Position numbers and translations under genes: made by a program | Notes under the pieces: generated by a model | The model's input: the letters and a program-made list of their open reading frames with translations, nothing else | The model's database searches: none | Told to the model about the DNA's origin: nothing | DNA from: CAIMMJ01 sp037131955 | GTDB taxonomy: Bacteria > Bacteroidota > Bacteroidia > UBA4408 | Assembly (NCBI GenBank): GCA_037131955.1 | Contig: JBAXQC010000006.1 | Coordinates: 8,943-72,942 of the forward strand | Direction of reading: 5' to 3' | Length of the DNA stretch: 64,000 nt | Part shown: positions 52,586 to 62,188 of the stretch, one piece after another | Position numbering within the stretch: position 1 is the stretch's first letter | How the letters are laid out: each line of letters begins with the position of its first letter

Positions 52586-55500
52586 TTATTGAGCAATTGT
52601 AAACCTTAACTGAATTCCAATATTTGAATTGCTTGTTGGAAATGTTGTAGTAACTAATGGAGTGTTCATTATTCTATCGTAAAACAACCTAATATTTAAC
52701 CGTTGATTTATCACATAATCTGCATTCATTCTAATTGAAACAACATTTTGGCCTGCAGTAATTTGATTTATTTCTGATTCTATTTGCCTAATGGTTGTTT
52801 GATTTCTCCTAAAGGAAACATCTAATCTGAGGTTTAAATCGCTTTTTAGATTCCAGCCATATCGTTTGCTAAATGGTGGAATTACGTCTTTAAATTTATA
52901 GCCAACACCTGTTACAATTTCATTGGTTCGCAATTCTGTTATTTGACTGTTTGCCATGCTTAATGAAATATTTCTGTCTCGTTTTAATTCGAGCTTTGTT
53001 ACTAAGCTATTTTGCATTGTTCCATCAAAGCCAATCAAAGGCGAAAGTTGTTCAGATAGTGTTACAACTTGAATTTCTTTTTGTGGCAAAAAGTTTTCTT
53101 TTAAATCTCTTTTGGTGCTGTTTCCATTGCCATCACTCACAAAAAACTGATTGGTAGTGTAGGATGCAATGCTAAATGTAGAGCGATATGCATGAGAAAC
53201 CACTAAAGTTTTGTAGTATTTTTTAACAGCTTCTAGTTTTGCCAATCCATCGTAGTTTAATCTCCAATTTGGTTTAGGCATTTGTTTAAAGAAATCTAAT
53301 GGAACTTCACCTATTGGGGTTTTTGTATAAGCGGCAAAAAATGCAGGAATCAGAACATCTTGCTGTGTTTTTCCATAGCCATCATAATAGCCGGTGCTGT
53401 CCACAATATTATTTGAAGTTAATCCTCTTCCTTCTGCAATAGATTTTGAAACTTCTCTACGGTTTTCTAAAAACTGAGAAAACACCGCAGATGATTTGGT
53501 GAGCTTGTCCTCTTTTACAAATGCTGTACCAATAGAGATAATTGATATGCTATAACTTCCGGTTTCGTTGGGGCTATTTATTGAGTATTGGCCGGTAATG
53601 GGGTCATATTTATAAATTCCTGTATTGTTTTTTGTGGCAATTCTTGACCAGTTTAATTCTATTTTAAAATCTTTGAAAGGCTCTAAAGAAACTTTCCCTG
53701 TAAAATTGGAATTATAACTTCGGGTAAAAAAAGTATTTATTTCTGATGATTTTGTAACCCAGCCAAATTCATTTGCATTTTGAAGAATTTTATTGCTTTG
53801 GTCGCCTAATACAAATGGAATTCCAGGAGCTGAGGACCTTGAAAAATTCACATCGCTTAATCCAAAAACTTTCGTAGCTGGCAAATATCCTGGCAAACTG
53901 GTTCCTCTGCCTTCGCTATAATTTGCTGAAGCTGTTTTTAGCATCATAATAAATTTTAAGCCGTTTACAATTATTGGATCTAAAACTTTTTCTGCTTTTT
54001 TTATAGAATCTTCTTTTGCTTTTAATGCAAGTTTTTGTTCTTTGGTCATCAATTTTTTAGCAGCCTTTTCTTTTTCTATTTCTTCCTTAGATTTTTTTGG
54101 TTTTTCTTTTTTTGGTGGAGGACTATTTATTTTCTTCAGGAATTTAGATTTGTTGTAAAGTGTATTAAATGTAAAATTTATGTTCCCTGCTTTTTGATTT
54201 GAATTGGTAATGGTATTGGCAATGGCTACAGAATCTCCCGAAGCTTGTTGTCTAATAATATTTGGAGGAGCAGAAATCCAATCAAAGTTTGCCGTGTATT
54301 TCAAACTGGAAGTAATCCAGTTTGTGAGCGGAAACTTTGAAAATGGCACGGTGTAATTGGCATTTATTGTTTGATGAAATGCCGTTGTTCTGCCACCTCT
54401 TTTTAAATTGGCAATTACAGAATCTCTTTTGGTATATCCCGGATTATTTAAGGGGTCTAACTGTGTGGTATCTATTCTTCCTTGTGGTTCGTCAATCCTA
54501 CTAGTGTTAGTTGCAGTATAATCAAAGTTTAGCGATTTAGTGAGGTCGTATTTAAAATCATACATCCTATTCATGTTAAACTTTTTATCAAAAAAGGAAT
54601 TAATCCTAAAATTAGGATTTTCTATATTTCGTGCTCTAGTTTCTATTATGTTTCTCTCTACATCAGTTCTAAATGAAAGTCTTGAAGGCATTGTTCCTAT
54701 GGCCAGGTCGGTGAGTAATTTAAAATAGTCGGATTTTAAGGCCTTAATTTTTGCAAAAGGTTTTATTGTTTTTGCATTCATGGTAAAGTTGTATGCCACT
54801 GCAGCTTTATGATTTTGAGCTGTATTATTTTCGATGTTTATGTTTCTTCTAAAAATTTCTGTGTAAGCATAGCTCAATGTTATATTTTCTATATCATAAA
54901 AATGTGAACCTTTTGCCCCTTGTCCTTTGTCTTTTTTTACATTGGTAAAATTTAAGCTTTTCCGCTTTGTATAATCTTGCGTTATTCTTCTTGATTCATC
55001 TCTTTTATTAGCATCTTCTATACTTTGTAAAGATTGCCTGTATGGAATATCTGGGTTTAATGGGTCGAACATTGGATTGATAAATCCTTCGGAAAAACCA
55101 AAAAACATAGGAATATTAAAATTGTATTTAGAAGGTAAAAACTTTTGTAGGCGAACAGTTGAACTAAAGTCATATAAAAAAGAATTTTCTTGGCTTCGTT
55201 CATTTATTTTTTGCTCTAATCCACCAAAGCCTTGCGTTTTTATATTTCCTGTTAGCGTAACATCTGCAAAGTCAGCCATCTTTGCTTGCATTCTTGCATT
55301 TGCTGCCCATCCACCTCTTTCATCAAAATCAGTTAACCTAAGTTCGTTCACCCACACTTCGGCACATTTTGCCAGTCCATCATCGGTTTTATCCTGAAAG
55401 CCAATTTTCTTTGGATTTCTAACTCCAACCATTATTGTTTTTACACTGGCCAAATTTGGATTTCCTACTACGTAAATATTTTCATCAGGATTGGATGGAT

Positions 55501-58500
55501 CGTTGTACAAGTACCTTTGATTAATGTCGTAACTGCTGTTGTTCCTTGCTAATTTTGCATTTAACAGCCGCGAAAATTCTAAATCTACTTCATTGTCTAC
55601 GGGCCAAATACCTGCGGGGTCTGTTGTTCCCCAAGGAGTAAAGTTTAATGGCAAATCTATTTCATAATAATTTTGGTCAAAGTCTGTACCCACTCTCATA
55701 AAGAATCGTAATTCACCTTTTTTTATGCTCTCTTCTTTAAATGCTTCGGCATGTACAAACATTCTTAAGCGTTTGTAACGTCGTATATCAATGCTTAAAT
55801 TTCTATATGCAGCCTTGGCTCTTCCATCTGCCAAATCACAAACTCTGAGCACAAGGGCTTGCTCATTCAATTGCCTCAAATTTGCTTGGGTAGGGTCTAT
55901 TACCCTGGCTATACCGGGAGGCAATACATACTTTATGGGTTGTCTGTCTCCATTTTCCTCTAGGTTTACAGCCGAAATATCAAACAAAGTTGAACTAAAT
56001 TTATCGTCTGCAACGTACTCCCCAGGAGCGTTAATATCAAATAGGTATTTTCTCCAATCTCCTCTAATAAGTTCAAGTCTGGCAAGCCTTAGCACAATAG
56101 AGTCAGAAAATCCTTTCATGTACATTCTCATAAAACGAATGGAGCGGAAGTCAGAAATTTCACCAACTTTCCTTTCCGGATTTCTTAGTGGAATTTTAAA
56201 TTGGTACCATTTAATTGTTCTACTTCTTTTGTCTTTGGTGTTTACAGATGTTTCAAAAATATCAGTAATGTTATTTTCACCAATTACCATGTTGTTTCTG
56301 TCAATTTTTATTTTGTATTGAAAATAGGCTTCGTTGTAATTTAAATTGTTGTCTCTATTAATGTCTTCGGTGTTAGGCAAATTTGTAGATGAAATTGGAT
56401 AACCGTTTGGTTGGTCAACACTGGAGTTTCCCTCTGTTCCCCCATAGTTTTTATAACGGTTTTGTATAGAAAGTTGTGCAGCATCTTCCGCTGGGCCTCT
56501 AAAATAACTAAAGTTATCAGACGAAGGGTCGTTTTGAATTCTACTGAATGCAGCAGGATTTAACTGACTTTGGATTTCGGTTAAAAAGGATGAAAATTTG
56601 GTTCTTTCATTTTCATCGTCCAAACCATCCATTCCAACATCTTGAAATGGTCTGGCAGAAGGCAATGCATCAAAAGCATTTACAACTGCAGGAATCTTCG
56701 GCACCCTACCCCAGTTAGTTGTTCCTACTTTTGTTGAATCTACAGTTCCATCAATTGGCAAGCCATTTTCAAAATATTTTCTGTTGTCGGGTATTAAATC
56801 TTCAGACACATCTCCTAAATTAAAATATAACTCTCCGGAGTTGTTTGGGTTGGGGTTGTCCTCGTTAAACGGATCCATCATCCACACTTGAATGAACTCT
56901 ATGTTGGCAGTTTCAAAATCGTTATTTTCTATTCTCCTCATTATTCCAGACCACCTGCTGGAAGGCAATTTTAGTGTTCCATCGGCATTTATTCCAGCAG
57001 AAATATCTGTTCCATTTAAACCCCTGTCGTAGTTGTATTGCCCACGCTGATTTGGATAATAGGATAAATCTAAAATTGGAATATTGGGCAACGAAGCATT
57101 TTGCAACTGTTTATTAGGGAAAACTTCTCGTTCTAACACTTCTCTGGTATTGTGGTTAGATTGAAGTGCTGTGTTGTTTCTAATGTGTTCAGGGGTTAGA
57201 TTTCCGTTCTGAAAAAATAAGGGGTCTACTGTGTACCACGAAAGCTTGGCTCTGTTGTATCCATACCTTAAATCGGTACTGTATTTTGTTTCGGGAAATA
57301 AATCTGTTTGTCCCTGTGGAATACTTGCCAAAAACCAATTAAATTGCTGTCTTAAATCAATAACTGATTGTGTGGCTTCAAAGTCATCAATGTATGAAAT
57401 TCCTTCTTTAGAAATTGCTCGTGAATGTCCGGGTATTAATTGTGCAAATTCTCCAGAAAGTGTAATGGTTGATTTTTCTTTGGTGCTTATTAATGGAATT
57501 TTATCTACCAATCGCGTAAGCCAAGGTGCTTCGGCAAAATAGTTGGCATTTAAGCCATAAATCATATTGGCAACCGGCTCATCGCCGATAGTTACCTTTG
57601 GAGTTAATGGTCTTTCTGTTAGTCTTAAAAACGTTCCTCCAACAGAAAAATCTTTGTTAAACTTGTGCTCAACTGTGGTGCCAATAAGGTTTCTAACAAT
57701 AGGAGTAAAGGCTTGTTGGTTTTCGTAAGAAACATTTATTTTTGAGTTGGAGCTTAACAGCGATGCATTTGTGACTCTTACTTTGCCTGCAGCGTAATCT
57801 ACGCTGTAATCTAAGTTCTCTGTTAACAGGGTTCCGTTGGAGGTAACTTTTACTGAACCTTGAGGAATATTTGTTCCGTTTAAAGAAATTTCTGAATTGT
57901 TGGCAGATGCAAAACTACCCCTTATTCTAAACCTGTTTTTTGCAGGAATTTGTTGTGCAGCAGTTTTTGTAGAATCATACAATTCTTGGTAAATATATTT
58001 TTTTATGAATGCTTGGTCCTGCGGGGATGCCTCGCCGTTAGGATTTAATGGGCCTTGCATACGTGTTTTTAAATCGCTTCCAAAAGGTTCCAATAAGGGA
58101 AAGAAAATTCTACCCGTTTGAGTATTTATGGTGAGTTGAGGAATCCAGTCGAAATTTCCATCGGGGATTCTTTCTTGTTGGTTGTTCACAGAATCTAAGC
58201 CACACACCTGCAAAAGCACTTTTTCTGCCAAGCGTGTTTCCGTTAGATAGTTTAAATTAATTCCTCTTTTTATATCGTTGTAAACAATGTCTAGCCTAAA
58301 ATCTTTATCTGTTAAACCATAACCGCCAATGGCATAAACGTTTTTCATCATCAAATCCCACATCGGAAGTTTTACTCTTGGAGCACTTGCCTTCAGCATT
58401 TTTAAAATCAAACACTGTGGGTCTATTACACCATCAGTAGAAAATTCTCCAACCTGGTATGTCTTTCCGTTGGCGGTATATTGATAGGCAACAGCCAACA

Positions 58501-59968
58501 CCTCGTTATTTGTTAATGGAGAGTTTAAGGATATATAACCCAACTGTGGGCTAAATGAATATTCCGTTTGTGCCAATTTCCTGGCTCTTTCCAACACTTC
58601 GTAATCTTGCACCAGGTTTAAATTGTTGGGCGCCGCTCTGTATGCCGATAGTTTATTGTTGGCCAAATTAATGTCTCTAACACCTGTAAATTCTGTTCCA
58701 GTAAGTCTAGCATACAAATTGTTTGAACCTTTGTTATCCGGAAATTGCTGCGTTGCATCTGCTGCTGCCGGAGGGCCAACAAAAGTTTGGTTGTACCATT
58801 TTTGATTTTGTGTAGGGTTTGCAAATTGTGCAGTTCTGTCGCTTTCTCCTAAATCTGCAAAACACAAAGCATTTCTTGTATTGTCAACCACGCTGCTAAT
58901 ATTGGTAATGTACACCTCTACTTTTGTGATGTTGATGTTGGAAGTAATTATAGGCAAATTAGACATTGCCTGGTTGTAATTGTCTCTAAAATATTGCGAA
59001 AGAAAATAGTGTTTGTTCACATCGTAATTATCGCCGGTAATTTCAAACTTTGTAAGTTGAGTTCCACCCTGAACTTCTACTTCTTGTTTTTTTCCTCTTT
59101 GTTGAGAAAGTAGAGTTGTAACTGTTGTTCTACCAAACTGCATTTGTGTTTTTAGCCCAAATAAAGCCTGGCTTCCACTTATCAACGAACCCTGCAATGG
59201 GAGGCTTACGTTACCTGCTTCTATTTTTTTTATAATATCGTCTTCGTAACCGGTATATTCTAATTTTACTTGATTTTGAAAATCAAAGGCAGCCTCCGTA
59301 TCATAATTTATTTGTGTTTTTAGTTTGTCACCAATTTTCCCTAATACATTTAACTGAATTTTTTGATTAAAATCAAACACACTCACTTTTCTATTTCGTT
59401 CGGCAATGGCAGGATTTTCTGTTTTTGAAGTGTTTACTCCAAAGGTTAATTCTGCAGCTCCTGAGGGGCGTATATCAACGGTGTTACCTCCAAAAATTCT
59501 ATCAAAGCCTTCGCTGTTGACCATTATTTTTGGTATTAACGATTTGGGTTTATTTTGTATATCCTCTGCTTCATTCCTTTGTTTCCAATAATCGCTCAAT
59601 CTCTTTTCTAAATCATAATCCATGTATTCCTCAAACGACATGTAGGATGGATTTCTAAACCTCATTTTACCCAATTTTTGCTCAAAATTAAACTGATTGT
59701 CTTTTGGGTCGTAGTACATGCTATCTATAACATTTGCCGGATTGCTCATGTATAAACCTCCGTCGTGCCCTTTATTTGTTGGGTCCCAAGATTCGTCTTT
59801 AAATTTAAAAGGCAAAACAGGAGGGCCAGTTTCTTTGGTAGTATCGGCTTCATCTGCTAAAAAATATTCCAACACAGTAAAATCTTCTCCGGCAAAGGAG
59901 TCCCAGGCAACAGCAAATACTAGTATTGCCAAAGCAAGAAAAACGTATTTATAATTAAATCCCTTCAA
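52586..59968 (-). CDS. sprA: Type IX secretion system translocon protein SprA (Sov)
   Basis: SprA is the giant outer-membrane barrel through which T9SS cargo passes in gliding or surface-decorating Bacteroidota. The 2460-residue product has an N-terminal export signal (YVFLALAILVFAVAWDSFAG) and recognisable SprA blocks: FNFEQKLGKMRFRNPSYMSFEEYMDYD, VNSEGFDRIFGGNTVDIRPSGAAEL, GLKTQMQFGRTTVT, and many beta-strand repeats up to a final IGIQLRFTIAQ. The start is TTG at 59968, 13 bp after ruvA, so they form one operon. Its cargo in this window includes the giant adhesin and several sorting-domain proteins. A Lys/Glu-rich insert near residue ~1960 (KEKPKKSKEEIEKEKAAKK) is noted. Confidence 0.96.
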   Translation of the reverse strand: MKGFNYKYVFLALAILVFAVAWDSFAGEDFTVLEYFLADEADTTKETGPPVLPFKFKDESWDPTNKGHDGGLYMSNPANVIDSMYYDPKDNQFNFEQKLGKMRFRNPSYMSFEEYMDYDLEKRLSDYWKQRNEAEDIQNKPKSLIPKIMVNSEGFDRIFGGNTVDIRPSGAAELTFGVNTSKTENPAIAERNRKVSVFDFNQKIQLNVLGKIGDKLKTQINYDTEAAFDFQNQVKLEYTGYEDDIIKKIEAGNVSLPLQGSLISGSQALFGLKTQMQFGRTTVTTLLSQQRGKKQEVEVQGGTQLTKFEITGDNYDVNKHYFLSQYFRDNYNQAMSNLPIITSNINITKVEVYITNISSVVDNTRNALCFADLGESDRTAQFANPTQNQKWYNQTFVGPPAAADATQQFPDNKGSNNLYARLTGTEFTGVRDINLANNKLSAYRAAPNNLNLVQDYEVLERARKLAQTEYSFSPQLGYISLNSPLTNNEVLAVAYQYTANGKTYQVGEFSTDGVIDPQCLILKMLKASAPRVKLPMWDLMMKNVYAIGGYGLTDKDFRLDIVYNDIKRGINLNYLTETRLAEKVLLQVCGLDSVNNQQERIPDGNFDWIPQLTINTQTGRIFFPLLEPFGSDLKTRMQGPLNPNGEASPQDQAFIKKYIYQELYDSTKTAAQQIPAKNRFRIRGSFASANNSEISLNGTNIPQGSVKVTSNGTLLTENLDYSVDYAAGKVRVTNASLLSSNSKINVSYENQQAFTPIVRNLIGTTVEHKFNKDFSVGGTFLRLTERPLTPKVTIGDEPVANMIYGLNANYFAEAPWLTRLVDKIPLISTKEKSTITLSGEFAQLIPGHSRAISKEGISYIDDFEATQSVIDLRQQFNWFLASIPQGQTDLFPETKYSTDLRYGYNRAKLSWYTVDPLFFQNGNLTPEHIRNNTALQSNHNTREVLEREVFPNKQLQNASLPNIPILDLSYYPNQRGQYNYDRGLNGTDISAGINADGTLKLPSSRWSGIMRRIENNDFETANIEFIQVWMMDPFNEDNPNPNNSGELYFNLGDVSEDLIPDNRKYFENGLPIDGTVDSTKVGTTNWGRVPKIPAVVNAFDALPSARPFQDVGMDGLDDENERTKFSSFLTEIQSQLNPAAFSRIQNDPSSDNFSYFRGPAEDAAQLSIQNRYKNYGGTEGNSSVDQPNGYPISSTNLPNTEDINRDNNLNYNEAYFQYKIKIDRNNMVIGENNITDIFETSVNTKDKRSRTIKWYQFKIPLRNPERKVGEISDFRSIRFMRMYMKGFSDSIVLRLARLELIRGDWRKYLFDINAPGEYVADDKFSSTLFDISAVNLEENGDRQPIKYVLPPGIARVIDPTQANLRQLNEQALVLRVCDLADGRAKAAYRNLSIDIRRYKRLRMFVHAEAFKEESIKKGELRFFMRVGTDFDQNYYEIDLPLNFTPWGTTDPAGIWPVDNEVDLEFSRLLNAKLARNNSSYDINQRYLYNDPSNPDENIYVVGNPNLASVKTIMVGVRNPKKIGFQDKTDDGLAKCAEVWVNELRLTDFDERGGWAANARMQAKMADFADVTLTGNIKTQGFGGLEQKINERSQENSFLYDFSSTVRLQKFLPSKYNFNIPMFFGFSEGFINPMFDPLNPDIPYRQSLQSIEDANKRDESRRITQDYTKRKSLNFTNVKKDKGQGAKGSHFYDIENITLSYAYTEIFRRNINIENNTAQNHKAAVAYNFTMNAKTIKPFAKIKALKSDYFKLLTDLAIGTMPSRLSFRTDVERNIIETRARNIENPNFRINSFFDKKFNMNRMYDFKYDLTKSLNFDYTATNTSRIDEPQGRIDTTQLDPLNNPGYTKRDSVIANLKRGGRTTAFHQTINANYTVPFSKFPLTNWITSSLKYTANFDWISAPPNIIRQQASGDSVAIANTITNSNQKAGNINFTFNTLYNKSKFLKKINSPPPKKEKPKKSKEEIEKEKAAKKLMTKEQKLALKAKEDSIKKAEKVLDPIIVNGLKFIMMLKTASANYSEGRGTSLPGYLPATKVFGLSDVNFSRSSAPGIPFVLGDQSNKILQNANEFGWVTKSSEINTFFTRSYNSNFTGKVSLEPFKDFKIELNWSRIATKNNTGIYKYDPITGQYSINSPNETGSYSISIISIGTAFVKEDKLTKSSAVFSQFLENRREVSKSIAEGRGLTSNNIVDSTGYYDGYGKTQQDVLIPAFFAAYTKTPIGEVPLDFFKQMPKPNWRLNYDGLAKLEAVKKYYKTLVVSHAYRSTFSIASYTTNQFFVSDGNGNSTKRDLKENFLPQKEIQVVTLSEQLSPLIGFDGTMQNSLVTKLELKRDRNISLSMANSQITELRTNEIVTGVGYKFKDVIPPFSKRYGWNLKSDLNLRLDVSFRRNQTTIRQIESEINQITAGQNVVSIRMNADYVINQRLNIRLFYDRIMNTPLVTTTFPTSNSNIGIQLRFTIAQ

Positions 59969-59981
59969 TTAATAACTTAGT

Positions 59982-60575
59982 TTACAAGTTTTTCAAACTC
60001 TCCCTAATAAGCTGCTCTACAGATAAAAAACCCTCTGACGAAGATTTTGAAGCTTTGTCCAATGCTTTTTCGGCAAGATTTTTTGCAAAACCCAAAGTAA
60101 CAAGGGCTTGTAACGCTTCTTCTCGTTCTTTATTGTGTGCCACCACAGATAAAATTGAGGCTTGTGGAGAATCGCTTTTGCCTACTTTGTCTTTAAGGTC
60201 TAAAATTATTCGTTGAGCCGTTTTTTCGCCTATGCCTTTTATGCTTTTTAGCACCAATAAATTAGCGCTTAAAATGGCATTTTGCAACTCTTCGGGATTC
60301 AAAGAAGAAAGTATCATTCTAGCGGTATTGGGGCCAACACCGTTTACGCTGATTAATTTTATAAACAGATTTTTCTCTAGTTCATTTATAAAGCCATACA
60401 AAACGTGGGCATCTTCTTTTACAATAAGATGAGTGAGTATTTTTATGTTTTCGGTACCCGGCAATTGACCAAAAGTGAACAAAGAAATGTTTACTTGATA
60501 CCCAACGCCATTGCATTCTATAACCAAATATGTGGGAGTTTTTTCTGCAATTTTTCCATTTAAGAATGCGATCAT
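59982..60575 (-). CDS. ruvA: Holliday junction branch migration protein RuvA
   Basis: Binds Holliday junctions and guides the RuvB motor in recombination repair. The 197-residue length is usual. The N-terminal OB part (IAFLNGKIAEKTPTYLVIECNGVGYQV), the helix-hairpin-helix block (LISVNGVGPNTARMILSSL, then IKGIGEKTAQRIILDLKDK) and a C-terminal UBA-like domain III (EEALQALVTLGFAKNLAEKALDK) are all present. ATG start. It leads the ruvA-sprA unit, with a -7 box 26 nt upstream; the 183-bp repeat array begins ~100 bp away. Confidence 0.95.
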   Translation of the reverse strand: MIAFLNGKIAEKTPTYLVIECNGVGYQVNISLFTFGQLPGTENIKILTHLIVKEDAHVLYGFINELEKNLFIKLISVNGVGPNTARMILSSLNPEELQNAILSANLLVLKSIKGIGEKTAQRIILDLKDKVGKSDSPQASILSVVAHNKEREEALQALVTLGFAKNLAEKALDKASKSSSEGFLSVEQLIRESLKNL

Positions 60576-60600
60576 TTTCTTGAATTTTTATAAGGGGTGT

Positions 60601-60608
60601 CAAAAATA
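60601..60608 (-). promoter_or_regulatory. Putative -7 box for ruvA-sprA
   Basis: TATTTTTG on the minus strand matches TAnnTTTG exactly and ends 25 nt before the ruvA ATG. The -33 element is not recognisable. Confidence 0.4.
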
Positions 60609-60680
60609 GAAAAATTGACTTAATTAGCTAAGTTTGGGTACAAACATTTTTAACCCAAAAAAAGATACTGTTTTAAAAGT

Positions 60681-61455
60681 CATTGCGGAAATTTGAGGTA
60701 CGAAAATTATCCGCAATCCAATGGTTAAGAAATTCTACGCTAGTCTTTGCAACTAACCAAATAGAACTCTTTGCGGTTGGTGGCATCCGCCGAGGTGGAC
60801 ACCAACCGAGCGGGAAAAGAGTAGGTTTTTTTAAAACGTCATTGCGGATTTTTTTTAAAACGTCATTGCGGAAATTTGAGGCACGAAAATTATCCGCAAT
60901 CCAATGGTTAAGAACTTCTGCGCTAGTCTTTGCGACCAACTAAATAAAACTCTTTGCGGTTGGTGGCATCCGCCGAGGTGGACACCAACCGAGCGGGAAA
61001 AGAGTAGGTTTTTTTAAAACGTCATTGCGGATTTTTTTTAAAACGTCATTGCGGAAATTTGAGGCACGAAAATTATCCGCAATCCAATGGTTAAGAACTT
61101 CTGCGCTAGTCTTTGCGACCAACTAAATAAAACTCTTTGCGGTTGGTGGCATCCGCCGAGGTGGACACCAACCGAGCGGGAAAAGAGTAGGTTTTTTTAA
61201 AACGTCATTGCGGATTTTTTTTAAAACGTCATTGCGGAAATTTGAGGCACGAAAATTATCCGCAATCCAATGGTTAAGAACTAAAAAAAAGGAATACTAA
61301 AATTGAGATTACACGCTTGGTTGGTCTTTGCGACCAACCAAATAAAACTCTTTGCGGTTGGCGGTATCCGCCAAGATGGATATCAACCGAGTGGGAACGT
61401 CATTGCGGAAATTTTTTTAAAACGTCATTGCGGAAATTTGAGGCACGAAAATTCG
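60681..61455 (+). repeat. Tandem array of 183-bp repeats with conserved hairpins
   Basis: Unit starts are at 60681, 60864, 61047 and 61230, each 183 bp apart. Copies 2 and 3 look identical, copy 1 has a few changes, copy 4 has a replaced middle part and ends near 61400, and a partial copy starts at 61426. Each full unit carries ATTGCGGA...TCCGCAAT and GGTTGGTG...CACCAACC inverted repeats (copy 2: 60865-60900 and 60958-60990). Open frames through the array arise because 183 is a multiple of three and do not look like protein. Confidence 0.9.
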
Positions 61456-61558
61456 GCAGACCTCTGTTTGGTTTAGATTACACATAATTTTTGTTTACAC
61501 CAACAAGGGGGGTGCTATTTATAAATATAGATTACTTTAAATAAACAATTGTATTCTT

Positions 61559-61566
61559 TATATTTG
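61559..61566 (+). promoter_or_regulatory. Putative -7 box for the DUF4160/DUF2442 pair
   Basis: TATATTTG matches TAnnTTTG exactly and ends only 4 nt before the ATG at 61571. If used, the mRNA would be nearly leaderless. Confidence 0.45.
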
Positions 61567-61570
61567 CAAT

Positions 61571-61834
61571 ATGCCTGAAATAAGTAGATTTTTTGGAATA
61601 ATAATAAAAATGTTTTTTAAAGACCATTCACCTCCTCACTTCCATGTGGAATTTGGAGAATTTAGAGCTATTTTTAATATACAATCTCAAGAAATAATGG
61701 AAGGAAGTTTACCTTCTAAGCAGTTAAAATTAGTTCAAGCTTGGGCGGTTATTCATGAAGAAGAACTGATTAAGAACTTTAACTCACTTTCTAGTGATTC
61801 ACCCACATGGAACAAAATTGAGCCATTAAGATAA
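61571..61834 (+). CDS. DUF4160 domain protein
   Basis: An 87-residue protein of the DUF4160 family: PEISRFFGIIIKMFFKDHSPPHFHVEFGEF is the typical start, where HxPPHFHV is the family signature, followed by IMEGSLPSKQLKLVQAWAVIHEEELIKNF. DUF4160 genes are regularly paired with DUF2442 genes, as here (4-bp gap), and the pair is often listed as a toxin-antitoxin-like module, though activity is not well established. It sits directly behind the 183-bp repeat array in an accessory patch, and a -7 promoter box lies 4 nt before its ATG. Confidence 0.9.
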   Translation: MPEISRFFGIIIKMFFKDHSPPHFHVEFGEFRAIFNIQSQEIMEGSLPSKQLKLVQAWAVIHEEELIKNFNSLSSDSPTWNKIEPLR

Positions 61835-61838
61835 AAAA

Positions 61839-62090
61839 ATGAAAATAATAACAAAAATAGATAAAGTAGATTTATTCAATATTTTCCTGACTTTTAATGG
61901 ATCTGAACAAAGAGTATTAAATCTCAAAGACATAATTAGTCAATTTTCGACAGATTCATTTGTTTATAAAAAACTTAGCGACCAAAGCTATTTTGCCTCA
62001 GTTAAACTAGATTCTTATGGAACTTTGATATGGAATAATGAAATTGACTTTTGTCCAGATACTTTATATGAGAATAGCAAAGAAATTTAA
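61839..62090 (+). CDS. DUF2442 domain protein
   Basis: An 83-residue protein of the DUF2442 family, partner of the preceding DUF4160 gene. The family pattern is seen in NIFLTFNGSEQRVLNLKDII, then YFASVKLDSYGTLIWNNEIDFCPDTLYE, where a strand-turn ends in W.NE.D..PDTLY. It begins 4 bp after the DUF4160 stop, so both are one transcript. DUF2442 proteins are proposed to act as the antitoxin-like or DNA-binding member, but no test is visible here. No further genes of a system follow; the next gene is a T9SS fragment. Confidence 0.9.
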   Translation: MKIITKIDKVDLFNIFLTFNGSEQRVLNLKDIISQFSTDSFVYKKLSDQSYFASVKLDSYGTLIWNNEIDFCPDTLYENSKEI

Positions 62091-62188
62091 TTCGTTAGAT
62101 TACTTTAGAAAGATAAAAGAAAAACTTGCTGAATTGTTTCATGGCATGACACATAAATAGCTACTAGACTTTATAAAAAAAGTAAGAG

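Noticed and set aside
58618..58824. Open frames inside sprA on both strands
   Set aside because: They lie wholly within the well-supported sprA reading frame and have no independent support.
60673..61122. Open frames of 60-88 residues through the 183-bp array on both strands
   Set aside because: They repeat with the DNA unit because 183 is divisible by three, exist on both strands, and lack protein-like features.
60681..61455. CRISPR array
   Set aside because: The repeated unit is the whole 183 bp, with no unique spacers of constant length and no cas genes nearby.
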